This document shows positions 35,913 to 47,860 of a stretch of 64,000 nt of DNA, piece by piece; positions within the stretch are counted from its first letter, which is position 1; every line of letters starts with the position of its first letter. The stretch is from Uranotaenia lowii (Eukaryota; Arthropoda; Insecta; Diptera; Culicidae). The notes under the pieces were generated by a model. That model was not told the DNA's origin and did no database searches. It saw only the letters and a program-made list of their open reading frames with translations. The stretch covers positions 358,127,825 to 358,191,824 of the forward strand of contig NC_073693.1 in NCBI RefSeq assembly GCF_029784155.1. The letters run 5' to 3'. Position numbers and translations under genes: made by a program.

Positions 35913-36501
35913 CAGACCCCGTTCGATTTTGGCAACACGCCCGTACATTTTGTGTTGCCAAAATCCAATGTTGCCAAAATCAAACGGTTTTTTTCTCATC
36001 TTGTTTTTAAGTTATTTTTACAAAATTACTCTTATTATTAACAAAAACGTTATTTTTAGTCGATTTCCGACCATTTGTAGTCATTTTTTTTAATTTTTTT
36101 CATCATGTTTTTGATGTATTTTGCTCTTTTCTTATTTTGTTTATAGTGTTTGTTTTCTTTTGTCATATTTGCTGTTTTTGTCATTCTTCATTATTTTTGA
36201 GTTGTTTTTTTGTCATATTCAGTCTTTTGTTGGAATTTGTTTTTTAACTTTTTGAATTTTTCATGTTTTTGTCATTTTTGAGTACTTTATAAAATTTTAA
36301 AAAATCTTTTGTTTTTATTGTTGCATTTTATCACCATTTCAAAACATAAAAACGTATTTATGGTGTTTGTCTGAATTAAATTGGTCCTGTTGTAATGAAA
36401 ACTAAAAGGTCATGTTGTTTCTAAAAACCGTTCGATTTTGGCACATGTGCCAAAATCGGATGTTGCCAAAATCGAATGTTGCCAAGAACGAACGGGGTCT
36501 G
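35913..36501. mobile_element. TIR element (CAGACCCCGTTCG ends), 589 bp
   Basis: The left end CAGACCCCGTTCGATTTTGG and the right end in reverse complement CAGACCCCGTTCGTTCTTGG form terminal repeats of about 25 bp. Each arm contains further small palindromes built on TTGGCAACA / TGTTGCCAA (for example 35939-35970 and 36436-36486). The centre is T-rich with repeated TTTTTGTCAT phrases. No target duplication was recognised and there is no coding. Confidence 0.65.
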
Positions 36502-37249
36502 TTCTTTCAAATCTGAATCTAAATTACTGTGTAGCAAAAGATAATAACTTTGGATCAATCGAAACTGTTTTTGTATACAAGCATTAAGATTTTGAATCAA
36601 AAATTTATCAAAAGAAACATTCTATGGAACATAGGAAAATGCATTTGAGCAAAAATAAGTTTTGTTACAATATTTTTTATTTTGAAAAGTTCTAAGTTTT
36701 AATAGAAGTTCGGGCGGGCATTTTCGTGTTTTTTGTAACGGATTTTCCCGCTTGGAGCGAGGGGGTAATCACGTGCACGATGCATCGGTAGAATTCAATG
36801 AAATTCCACGTGTGTTAAAACTGTAGCCTGAAAATAAATTTCGCGTGAGCATTCATTACGTAGTATGAAACATCTCAAGAATTCACAGAAAACTGCTACA
36901 TAAGTAATCAAAACAACCTTAAAATTTATATTTCACATATAGAATATGTTGTCCAGGCAACAAATATTCTAAATGGAAAGAAGTTGCCACTAATTTATGC
37001 CAGATTTTGTTTTTTTTTTCGTAATTAAACTGTTTGTTTACATTTTGTTTCATACGACGTAATGAATGCTCTCGTGAGAAATGTTATTCATATAATCAAT
37101 TTTTGGAATGTTCACTATAACATGTAACCTCTGAAAGTGATTCTACTGAATCAGTATTAACCTATAAGGCCCTCAAACGATATACCTATTCCTGGAATAT
37201 CTTCTCGGAAGTTTAGAATTTTCCCATTAGGCGGCGCACACCTCCTTCG
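36502..37249. other. AT-rich DNA with a small TIR element at 36843-37078
   Basis: GCGTGAGCATTCATTACG at 36843 pairs with its near complement ending about 37078, with arms of about 30 bp and one small indel. An inner pair (AGAATATGTTG / CAACAAATATTCT) lies near 36943-36973. This suggests a MITE of about 236 bp. The rest is featureless. Confidence 0.45.
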
Positions 37250-38420
37250 TCTATCCTTTTAGCTTATTCCACCAGGTGTTCATCTTATTGAAGGTTTGGA
37301 CAACCTCTTTTTGCCTTGAATCTCCTCTTCATATTTGCCCAGTATTTCTCAATAGGGCGGAGCTGGGGGCAGTTGGGTGGGTTGAAGTTTTTCGGTACAA
37401 ACTGCACCCCTTTCCCTGCATACTATTCTTTTACGACTTTGCTGTAATGGCAGCTTGACAAAACTGTCCAAAACATTACGGGATGGTCGTGGGATCGAAT
37501 AAACGGAAAAGTTTGTTTTTGGATACACTCTTTTTGGTTTAGTTCCGACGTCATTGTCTTATTTGTAACGACAACTTTCATTTTTTTTGCCACAGCTGCA
37601 ATTGCCCAGCCAAATCATAAATTTTCGTGAAAATTTATCGGCAAAAACAAATTTAAGTTGGACTGGAACATCTCCTCGAGCCGTTGCCAAGTAAAGTTTT
37701 CGATCCGGGGTTTACCCGGAGTCAGCCTTTTTTTTTCCTTGTAGGGGAGAGCCCACTGCGACCAGTAGTTGATCTATTGTGATATTTACCTCGCGTTACT
37801 ATATGCTTTCAGGTTCACCTGCACTATTGATTGGAGTGACAGTTGATTGCTGACTAAGCATTTTATCCCAATCGGGTATGATATCAAAAATGTATGAGTC
37901 AGCCTTGACATAGATTTCATCGTCCATCAGAAGACACCCGTCGAACTTGGTCAGCATCTGGTCGTATAGCTTCCGAGCACGGATTTTGACCACACTATTC
38001 AGTTTTACTGTCCTATTTGGCTGTTTGCTAGCTCGATACGACTTGATTCCTTCCTGGAGGCGAATTCTTCTCACGGTACTATGGGCAGCACTGGATTTTT
38101 AGGCCAAATCACGGTCCGAGAGATTGGAATTCCTATTCATCGTCTTTAAAATATTATCACGCAGTTTCCAGTCGACAACTCCACTCCGACGATTGGTTTG
38201 ATGCTTCTGAATCGTCGTCAATGTTTCCTAATACCATTTGATAACGCGCCATACCGTTTTTTGGGCAATTTCAGCTGTTTCAGATTCAAACCACAATGAA
38301 TTTTCTAAATAACTGCAGAATTTTTTTTCCTTCTTTCGACTTTCATGTTGAATTTTTACAAAGTACCGTCGATTTGCGGAATATTCAAAAGAACATACGT
38401 AAAGCTGATAAAATTCCGTG
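37250..38420 (-). pseudogene. Tc1/mariner-superfamily transposase relic with DD37E-type spacing
   Basis: Read on the minus strand, an N-terminal helix-turn-helix-like part (near 38100-38290, NRNSNLSDRDLA, AAHSTVRRIRLQEGI) is followed by RARKLYDQMLTKFDGCLLMDDE, here given only as the landmark LLMDDE at about 37925, the first catalytic Asp box. A further block reads FWTVLSSCHYSK (near 37460), and the C-terminal block PPNCPQLRPIEKYW (near 37350) supplies the Glu. The second catalytic Asp, expected in FWPDLxSCHY, is replaced (Val here). Counting from that site to the Glu gives 37 intervening residues, matching the ITmD37E group described from mosquitoes. Frameshifts and stops interrupt the frame (the longest open part is 37799-38074), so it is dead. 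Terminal repeats were not located. Confidence 0.8.
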
Positions 38421-40122
38421 ACAATTTAAAAAAATCCTTCAAGTATCATTGACTGTTATCATGTTCCCCAAAACAAAAAATGCAAATGTTTTCCCAACCC
38501 CCATCACCGAAATCGTACTTCTCTGTTTGACCTCTTTTTTTTGTTGAAGAGTTGAAAATTAGGGAGCGTAACAAACCGCCCCCTCTCGACATGACCCCTC
38601 ATGAACGACGAGTCGAGGCGTGAAAAGTTGTTGAGCCCTTCTTGCAGGCTGGCTGGCTGACTCGCTGGCACAGTTGTGTTGTCGTCGCACTTAATGCTCC
38701 CCGAAACGAATCTAGAGCTCCATGATGCCGGAAATGAACGAATGGGGGGGAGAACGAATAGGGTTGGGGAATACTTGTTCGGGGACTTAACATCTTCATA
38801 ATTACATTCACAGAGAACGCCTCCAGTCGTATGATTTCACCAACAGAACGACCAACCAGAGCAAAAGGGCGGAAGGGGAGAAACTAAATTTGGAATCCCG
38901 CCTTAGGGTGAGAGCGAGTTAACTTTTCTCGAGTACTTAATTCTACCTACTCACACTTTAAGCTCCACTTTGACGTTTTAAGATGTTTTTGCTCTTTCCG
39001 AGTGAAGCTGTCGAAAGCTTCCACACACTTGGTTCGGTGAAGTTGGATTTTCCCAGCTTTGCTCACATTAGGGAATATTTTCATGTTAAAATTTAGTCCA
39101 AATAGAATTCTTAATGAGTTTCAAGATAAGGCAGGAGTTTCTGTTACCAAAACATGACAAGAATGACAATTTTTACAAAACGAAACAATCTCTTCCTTTT
39201 TCCTTCAGAGACTAAACGGAAAGTGGTAAATCAAAATACGATCCTTAGTTATCTCATCAGATGGAAGAAGAAGCACAATTGTCATGTCATCTTTACACAG
39301 CTGTGACGAAATGGAAATTTCACTCAGTCGTCGTTCGGAAATAATCTCGTTACTTTCAGGTTTCCCCCACTCATTCAAGCAACAAAATGAACTCTGCCTG
39401 ACAGTAAACGTTTAAGCCTTTTAATGCCTATAAAATTTGCCTCCCCCACTCTCTCGTAGTCGTCCTCGTCGTCGATGGGCCAGGCAAGATAGTCGTCTAC
39501 CTACTTACTGATGATGATGATGCCACCAGACGTCGTCGTTGGCTTCGTCCTCGCCGAGAGCTGACAGCCAATCTTCATGTTGAGTGCAGGATTACAATCT
39601 CGGAGGTTTGATCTCCTGCGAGAGTTGTTTCGGTTTCGGTTCCGGTTCTGATGGCTTGAGTAAATCTGAAACTTTATCCCAAACGCCCTTCCCGCGCCTG
39701 AGGGCCCCAAGACAGGTCAAGTATCGTTAATGGTGAACGAACGAACGAACCGGTGTTGTAGTGAAATTAAATTTCCAGATGGGTTGAACATTTAATCCCC
39801 GGTTTTTCATCTTATTGTGAGTTATTAAAACTGTATCAAACCGTACCGTTGCGAAATATGAGAGCAGACTTTCGATAGAGCTGATCTGCGAAAAGGGGTA
39901 ATTTTAAAGTTAAAGCAAAACGTCGACTCATGTTAATGTTCCTTAATTTCACAAAAAAAATATACATATATAGATGCATTTAAAACCTAACGAAGCGTCG
40001 AAAAATTTTAAAATGGCCCCAAATCATCTGAGTCTAATAAACAGAGAATAGATGAACAAGTTGTCTCAGTCATATGAAGATCTATTTGACGTAAAAAAAT
40101 CATTTAAATAATTCTCATACTC
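38421..40122. other. GC-balanced unique island (about 38.52-39.76 kb)
   Basis: The region contains GATGATGATGATG near 39510, CGTCGTCGTTGG-type runs and an ACGAACGAACGAAC repeat near 39736. It has no transposon ends and no convincing coding frame. The minus frames at 38599-38811 and 39501-39710 lack motifs. It is likely unique host DNA. Confidence 0.4.
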
Positions 40123-40689
40123 TTGCCAGAATTTTTACCGTATGCAACCGGGCCGGGAAAAATCGGGCTATTTTATCCAAAAAAACCACGAAATCCGGAC
40201 ACTTTATTTGAATTTTTTTTTTCTTTATTTGAGAGGTTTTCAGAAACAGGCTGGTTCGCCTCTGATTTAATTTTTCATATTGCAAATAAAATTTATAAAT
40301 TCGTCAAAATCTGGGTTTTTTCCAAAGAATCCTGGGCAAACGGACCGTACCGGACTTTTCTTAAATTTTATACGCACTTAACTTCTAAATATAAAAATGG
40401 AAGCGTCAATGAGTACGTATTCGATCTACTCCTGCAGGGATCATCCGATTTTCATGAATTTTTTTTGTTGTGTTCATCTTTGCGCTGAGCAGAACATGTC
40501 GGAAAGATCATTTCGAAAATATTTTTGTGGAATTTTAAAATTAATGTTCAGCTTTTATTCGTATCAAATAAAACTGTTGTTATAAAAGTCATTCTAAATA
40601 TCCAGGAAAAAAGGCGCCAAAAGCAATTAAGGCTTACTGATGATTATCCATCTTTATGTAGGAAGTTTTGGTGCCCATTTTCGTAGCCT
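40123..40689. other. Possible decayed dispersed repeat (CCGGGCC...AAATCCGGACA), then AT-rich DNA
   Basis: GGGCCGGGAAAAATCGGGC followed by CACGAAATCCGGACA, and later ACCGTACCGGACTTTT, resemble remains of a dispersed element with CCGG-rich ends. No precise termini or coding were found. The open frame at 40123-40488 spans this and is not supported as a gene. Confidence 0.3.
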
Positions 40690-41270
40690 ACATTCACATT
40701 TACATTTACATTTACATTTACATTTACATTTACATTGACATTTACATTTACATTTACATTTACATTTACATTTACATTTACATTTACATTTACATTTACA
40801 TTTACATTTACATTTACATTTACATTTACATTTACATTTACATTTACATTTACATTTACATTTACATTTACATTTACATTTACATTTACATTTACATTTA
40901 CATTTACATTTACATTTACATTTACATTTACATTTACATTTACATTTACATTTACATTTACATTTACATTTACATTTACATTTACATTTACATTTACATT
41001 TACATTTACATTTACATTTACATTTACATTTACATTTACATTTACATTTACATTTACATTTACATTTACATTTACATTTACATTTACATTTACATTTACA
41101 TTTACATTTACATTTACATTTACATTTACATTTACATTTACATTTACATTTACATTTACATTTACATTTACATTTACATTTACATTTACATTTACATTTA
41201 CATTTACATTTACATTTACATTTACATTTACATTTACATTTACATTTACATTTACATTTACATTTACATT
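40690..41270 (+). repeat. Hexamer array (TTTACA)n, about 97 copies
   Basis: About 580 bases of TTTACA repeats, essentially pure, with one unit altered to TTGACA near 40735. The two long frames through it (alternating Ile-Tyr and Thr-Phe) are by-products. It does not match the common insect telomere unit TTAGG. Confidence 0.97.
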
Positions 41271-43182
41271 TCGTTTTTTTTCAATTATGTGTTCTGTGTT
41301 GTGTCGTCTTTTGTCGTTCCTGAGATATTGCAGTTTAAATGGTGAAAGTCCAAATATTCTCTACTTTGAGATATCAATGTATCCAAAAGGACGTTTGAAC
41401 TCAGTTTTTTTCGGTTTTAAAAACCATAAATTGTTTTCGATGATTTCTTGGAAATGTTTTGTAAACGAATTCATTCAGTCAGTTTAAGAAAAGAATGATA
41501 TAAATTGTGTGATTAGAAGAAAATCGCACGACTATCTCACAAGAACAAAAGGAAGAATATTATTCATTGTAAAATCCACTTAACCTTACATGCTTAGAGG
41601 CTAAAAAAATAAGCGCAATCTGGGATTCCTAAAAGTTAGTTGTATAGAACAATAAATCATTCAAAGATCCAACACTCAGTTACAGAGATCATGTTTAATG
41701 CCGTCATCGATCACTGGAAATAGGAAAGAATAAAAAGTCTTTTTTAAAAGTGGTTTGTATTTTTTAAACAATTTATTTAGTGCGTACAATTCTAAGAATA
41801 CAGCTTCAGAAAAAAAGATTATAAAAAATGAACGATGAACATTTTGGAAATATAGGTAGGGGAGAATCGGGTAAGACGGAAACCCTAAGGTAAAATCGCA
41901 ATAGAGATTCAGATATTGCTTTTTCGTCGCAGCTTTCAAGCAGATTTGTAGTTTAGGTTGTTTGCTATCGAATTAACCATTGGAATTTGTCAATTTCTTT
42001 CATCAAGACAATTTTTATAGCAATCTAAAACATGCTGACAAATTACACTTTTCAAAAATAATCGGGTAAATCAATATGTATATGAGAACGTTTTTAATTC
42101 ATAGTGGTCCGAGTCCAGAAACGAAACAGTGTGGTTTTCGGAATTTCGTGTTTTAAAGGCGCTGTCTTCACCGGCAATTTTTAAGGCCTTTTTGACATGC
42201 TGAGTGCTTTTTGACCGACAATTGCTCTTGCCAAAATCTTTTGAAGACATATGGAGGATCAAACTGATGAAAAATTTGAAAAACCTGGAGAAACTTATGT
42301 GTCCGTTTTACTCGCTATAGCTTCTTTTTTTTCAAAACGATTGTTGCTCAAGCCTTTCGAAGGAAATTCGATGATTTTCCTCCAAATGTAAGTGTAACAG
42401 TACTTAGACGAACATATTCCCAACATTAGATTTGTGCCTAACATTGTAATTTTTGAAATATTTTGAAATTCAAAACACGACCACTAGGCATCTATCATTA
42501 AATCAACGTTCAAATAAAGATGCAGCCAGCTTTAGAATATTGCTTTTGAAAAACAAAAATATATCCAGAATTTAAATTCACAATCTAGACTAAAACCGCT
42601 TATTTCACGATGGTTAAACCAATCATAAAATCATTGTTGATTGCTTACAATTTATTTTTGAAGTATTTTATTTGAAATAAATTTGTATTCTTTGTGGATT
42701 TCGAAGCCTAAGTGGAAATCTTTTAAGAAAAAAAATAAGGACAAAAAGCCATTAATTTAACCTACTACTGATTTCAAACAATTTTAATGTTTCAAGTTTA
42801 ATTATTTAGCTATTAAAGAAACCTAAACAAATGTTTTTTTTTAATTTCTAAAGCTATTCAAACATAAAAGACTTTTGAAAAATCAATTTTGATTTTATGG
42901 TATAAATTGCTCAAAAGGTCAATAAAATAATTTCAATTGACATTTTTTTCTCATCGGATTCATAGTTCATGCAATAGAAGGTTCAAAAGGCACAGATGGA
43001 ATTTAAAACATAGTTCAAAGATCAAATTCAACGCTGTTGAATTCTCCATTTTCTTCATTCAGTGCTTAAGATTTTAGAAGTCAAGAAAACCAGTTTTTGA
43101 ATTCAATGTTTCCACTCCAAGAGCGATTTATTCCATGAACTAAAAAATCGAGATGATAATTTTGGATTGATTACTGATTTGG
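41271..43182. other. AT-rich DNA, no recognised feature
   Basis: A short GGGGAGAATCGGGTAAGACGG phrase near 41861 and ATAATCGGGTAAA near 42057 may be scraps of an old dispersed repeat. No gene is supported. Confidence 0.45.
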
Positions 43183-44540
43183 AAGGGGAAAGTGAGGATA
43201 CTTGATCCCTGGGGATACTTGATTCCTTCGTTATATCTCGAAACAGGAATATCTTACAAATATCAAATGTTCTAGAAAAATGTTCCAAATAGAAAAAAAC
43301 AACAAAGCTGTTATCTCAACAAATTTTAAATTTTTTTTTAGAGTTATAGAACTTTGTTTTAAAATTAGCGCCGATGTGGTCTAGTGGATAGGCTGGCGCG
43401 AGTCTGGTATTGGTACGCCAGGCGTACTGGGTTCGATTCCCGGTATCGGCAAGAAAAACTTTTGGGTTCGAATCCCATAAGCGGGGGCCGACAGGTAAGA
43501 TGTGTTTCATTATATAACTGACTATATAATTGGAATGTTCAATCTGTTGCAAGCTGGCCAGGTATATACACGGATGCCGGAATACCTGTAAGTAAACTAG
43601 CCCACCTGATTGATTCGTTCTTCCAAAATATACCTACATCAACACACACGCAATACATTCACCACATAACAGTTCATACGAAGCCATGGGGTCCGGGTAT
43701 GGTGGCGCGCTGCATTGGAGATTTGTCGAACCTAATAATCTAAGGAATGCATGTGAACCCATACTTTGGCAGAAACTGCGGTGAATCCGTGCACCCATGG
43801 TGGATTACCAACATAATAATTACATATATATAGAACTTTGTTTTAAAATTTGAACTTAATGTGATATGAAGAAATTTTTTTTTAAATGAAAAAAAAACTT
43901 TTTTTCCAATATGTCAATCGTTGGAGTATAATTTGCACTTCATTATGTCATATTTTCAAAGCAAAAGTAAACTCTCAATTTTTTTAAGAATAAGTTTTCC
44001 AAAATGTATGTTATGGGTATAATTGATCCCTAGAGTCTAAGATTATATATTTTTTATTAATGTTTGTTAGGTAATATAGCTCATCTAGAAATTATCTGTT
44101 AAAAAGGACTAAAAATACTTTATTTATCTAAAAACCAGAAAATTGCGCCTTAAAGTATGCAATGACTCTAGGGTAGTAGACAAAATTTTGTAATTCTCTT
44201 TGTCTATACTTACAAATGTGAATTGAGAATTAATACGGCAAAAATAGTTATTGGACCTTTTATCATCGGATTTCACTAGATTTGTGGCGAGGGTCAAGGA
44301 TCAAGTCTCCTTTAGTAAAGGATCAAGTATCCTGTAACTTGAAAAATAACACACATTCTTTAGTCTCACGAAAATGCTCCTAATTTATCTACGAGTTTAT
44401 GTATCGTTCTAACTTTTGGAACATATAAACTTGAAATTACACGCTGTCAAAAAATGCACAAGACGGTGAGTTACAAAATTTTCCCAAAAAATTTGATGTA
44501 AATAAGAAAAGAGGATCAAGTATCCCCATTGTCCCCTAAA
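43183..44540. mobile_element. Degenerate TIR element (GGATACTTGATCC ends) with nested SINE
   Basis: AGGGGAAAGTGAGGATACTT at the left corresponds to a right end that in reverse complement reads AGGGGACAATGGGGATACTT. Both continue into GATCC. Further GGATCAAGTATCC phrases lie at about 44290-44335. There is no coding, and no target duplication was recognised. The SINE at 43367-43828 is inserted in it; without the SINE the element is about 0.9 kb. Confidence 0.5.
43367..43828 (+). mobile_element. tRNA-derived SINE, 462 bp, with 22-bp target duplication
   Basis: The head has A box TGGTCTAGTGGATAGG and B box GGGTTCGATTCCCGG (43429-43443), and its ends GCCGAT / ATCGGC can pair as an acceptor-like stem. 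A second B-box-like GGGTTCGAATCCC follows near 43464. The body runs to about 43828. Identical 22-base flanks at 43345-43366 and 43829-43850 are the target duplication. It is inserted inside the 43183-44540 element. Confidence 0.88.
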
Positions 44541-45024
44541 GCTTAGTTCAGTTAGTTATAAAGCGTGCATTTGTTTGATCGAACAAAGTTTCTGAGAAGA
44601 AAAATAAATATGAAAAAAAAAATTTACGGTTTTTTGAAAGAACTATGTATACATTATTTATGGTATCTCCCATCGACGGGGTAGACTTTTTTCAGTTATA
44701 TTATTGATCAGTTTTTATTACTTATTCTTCATCTTACCTGTATTTCAGTTGACTGCGTCAATCTTCTTTAATGTCCACTACTTTCTATTTGTCAGAAACT
44801 GGGGCAATTTAGTGGATGTAGCTGTTCCGGACTGAACAAGATTTAATTATTTTTGTGACACTAGAACACGTTTTCACTGGAATGTCAGCATTCCAAACCT
44901 GAAAAATACATATTCGAATCATATCATAAGATTCTGGTCAAAGTAAAATCGGTTAGTTGAGATCTTAGGTTACAAAGTTTTCAAACAAGACTGCTCTTTT
45001 TAAGCTTTTGAAAACATCGAATAC
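44541..45024. other. AT-rich DNA, no recognised feature
   Basis: No gene or repeat boundary visible. Confidence 0.5.
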
Positions 45025-46985
45025 CGTCAAACGGGGCATCATGCAACAGCAAAGTTAGATGTAACATTTGTATTACCTTAACACTTATTCAATTTTTATT
45101 TAAATATAATGTAATAAAGTTATCATTTAATGATTACCAAATGATGATGACTTGATTTCTCACATCGAGAAATAGCATTTTAAACTTTTTGATTCCCATA
45201 GAAAATTAAAAAAATCGAGCAATAGATGTACAAGTTATGTCAATTTTCGATGCCGTTATAAGCTCTAGCCAGTATGATGGATTTACTCAACTATATCACC
45301 TACAAACATTATTTTGCTGTTATTATTTGTGCAAAATTGTTTATGTTAAAATATTTTTTGGACAGTTACCAATTTTTTTTATTTAAATATTTTTATAATT
45401 CAGTTATCAGTCTGGGCTTAAATGCATCAAAACGCAAATCAAAGATTCACTCTTCAAATCTTTTTTTCATATGCTGGATTTGATTGATATTATTGTTTTG
45501 CAGCACGCGTTCAACAATTTAAAAATTTCATCCATCCAATCATTAATTTTTATGATTTCAGCTAGAAGAATTTTTTTTAGTAATTTTTACCCCTAGATGT
45601 ATGCTGCGTTCTTATGCTTTTTCTTTAAACTTTTTTCAGAAGCTTCAAAATACAAAAATTTCTTCGAGGACCATAAATGAATTCAAAAGTTCTTCAATAT
45701 TGCATCTCTACTTTATTTATGGACGAACCCTGGAAGCCTGGACAAAAAAACTCCCTTTTCCGACTTATGGTTTCATTTTGACACCACAAAAGTAAAATCT
45801 ATTTAAGTCGTTTGAATTATTATGAACTTCATATAAAATTTATATCAATAGAAACCTTGTAGTGTCAGTAAAATATGTTTAGAACATTATATACAGCTAA
45901 AGTTACAATTTTTTCGTTATTCAGCATGAAAGAAAAAAAAATCCGAAAAAACATGCCTCACGAAAACTGCTGTAGTTCATATGTTACACGTCCAAAAAAT
46001 ATTTGCCATATGCATATGAAAGCTGAAGTTAATGCCTACATCATGAAGACAAGAAATATTTTTTAAAATTTTTTTTTAATGAAATGTTCACAAAAAGTTC
46101 AAAAAAGTGAGCTAAAAACCCTACTTTTCATTCGATTGCTTGTAAATACTGTTTGAGCGATGGTTGAGTTTTAGAAAAAATATGACAACAAACTTTATTA
46201 AAATTCTAACATTTTTCTGTCTTTAGATTTTTGATGCAACGAAAATTGAAATTACTGGAATTCTTCAAAGTTCACTACTTTGCGCAATTTTTTTACAAAT
46301 TGAAATTTCATCTCTTTTTGTGGTCCACCGTCAGGTTGTACCCGGATTTTCAGCGCTTTCACTTTGTTTGGACCAATCAAAAGTATATTCATTGGAAAGC
46401 AAATTTAATCTACATTCTAGTGAGGTGCAACAAATCACGCTGTGAGATTTCACAAAAATATGAAAATTATTAATGTAAAATCATTCCTGAATTTCTAGAA
46501 CTACAAGCAGCACGTCCAGCAAAACGTGTTTGTTTGCTCTCCGAGTAGGTACGGTGGGTGGTGATTCGGGCAGAGAGCGAAGCCGACAGACGAAGAAATG
46601 CACGACACGCATCATTATTTCGTCTCTCGTCTTAACTTCAGCTTTCATATCGTGTAATATATGAACTACAGCAGTTTTCGTGAGGCATGTTTTTTCGGAT
46701 TTTTTTTTCTTTCATGCTGAATAACGAGAAAACTTGTAACTTTAGCTGTATACAATGTTCTAAACATCGTTTCTTTTGATGTAAGTTTTGTTTAAATCGG
46801 TTCAACACGCCAAAAGTTATAACGATTTGAGCTTGTGGTGTCAAATTGACACTCCTAGTGCTGATTAGGGTTATGAAATCTAATGCGGATGAGGGTAAAA
46901 ACATTTTTGACAGAAAAAATGTAAAATTTAGTTTTTAGAAACCATTGAAGTTGAAAAGTGTTGCATGATGCACCGGTCGAAGGTA
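45025..46985. mobile_element. Foldback-type element (GGCATCATGCAACA ends), about 1.96 kb
   Basis: ACGGGGCATCATGCAACAG at the left corresponds to a right end whose reverse complement reads CGGTGCATCATGCAACAC. Longer inverted arms inside run from about 45773-46037 to 46628-46845. They share TTTGACACCACAA, TTCAGCATGAAAG, CATGCCTCACGAAAACTGC and GAAAGCTGAAGTTAA. The centre (about 46500-46620) is more GC-rich. No transposase was found. The target duplication is not clear. Confidence 0.6.
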
Positions 46986-47860
46986 TATAAAATGCAATAA
47001 ATTTCTATGGCAACGTGTGTCATTTTGGCAATACTAGGATAAAGAAACAAAACAAAATCAGTCATTGACAGACGAGTCTAAGTGAATCTCTGAATTGAAT
47101 ATTCGTAGGAATCGTAAAGTCACGACAGTTGTGTCGTGAAACGAAAAACTATGTAAATAAATAAATAACAAGAATAGCCCCTGTGTATACTGATTTCAAA
47201 ATACGAAAAAGGGTATAACCAAACGATAAGTTTTCTACAACAAACTGAAAATGATTGACAGCCTTCCGCAGAATATCGAAGATAGTGCAAACATGAATAT
47301 TTTCAAAAAAGTGGTGATACGTCGAAAAAATCATTGTTGATGAAAGTTTAGAAGTTTAATTCATTTTGCTTAGAACGTTTTTGCAAAAATTAATTTATTT
47401 TTCTTTCTGAAAAATTTGCTGATAATGTCGACAAACAAAACTCAGTGGTGACCATCTACTTTATTGAACAGAAATGATTCAATTTTTGTATGATACTCGT
47501 TTTAATAATGTTTTTTCTTTCTTTTCTAGGTAAGTGGCTACACCAAGACTTGGATTCTTTATTGAGCTGTGAGTATTGATTTTGGGATAATCTACATCAC
47601 AAAAACGTATTTTGAAGAATTACAAGCGAAACAGTTATGTTCACACATCATTTTACTCTTAATTCTTTTTTCTTCTAAATTTTGGATCTATTTTATTTTT
47701 AAGCGTAAATAAGTACAACTGATAGCATTCACATCAAATGTGCCATAGTATTTCTTCTCTAAATTATGAGATTTTATATCTTTTTGAAACGCTTTCAATA
47801 CTTTTAACATCAATAAGCTTAATAATTCATCTCAATATACTATAATGACATCTTTGGAGG
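46986..47860. other. AT-rich DNA, no recognised feature
   Basis: No supported gene. AAATAAATAAATAAC lies near 47154. Confidence 0.5.

Noticed and set aside
40690..41270. Telomeric repeat
   Set aside because: The unit TTTACA differs from the insect TTAGG repeat, and unique DNA flanks both sides.
40668..41487. Open frames of 225 and 250 codons (Ile-Tyr and Thr-Phe repeats)
   Set aside because: By-product of the TTTACA hexamer array.
43367..43450. Functional tRNA gene
   Set aside because: A and B boxes are good, but the anticodon region is expanded and the unit continues into a 460-bp body with a target duplication, so it is a SINE.
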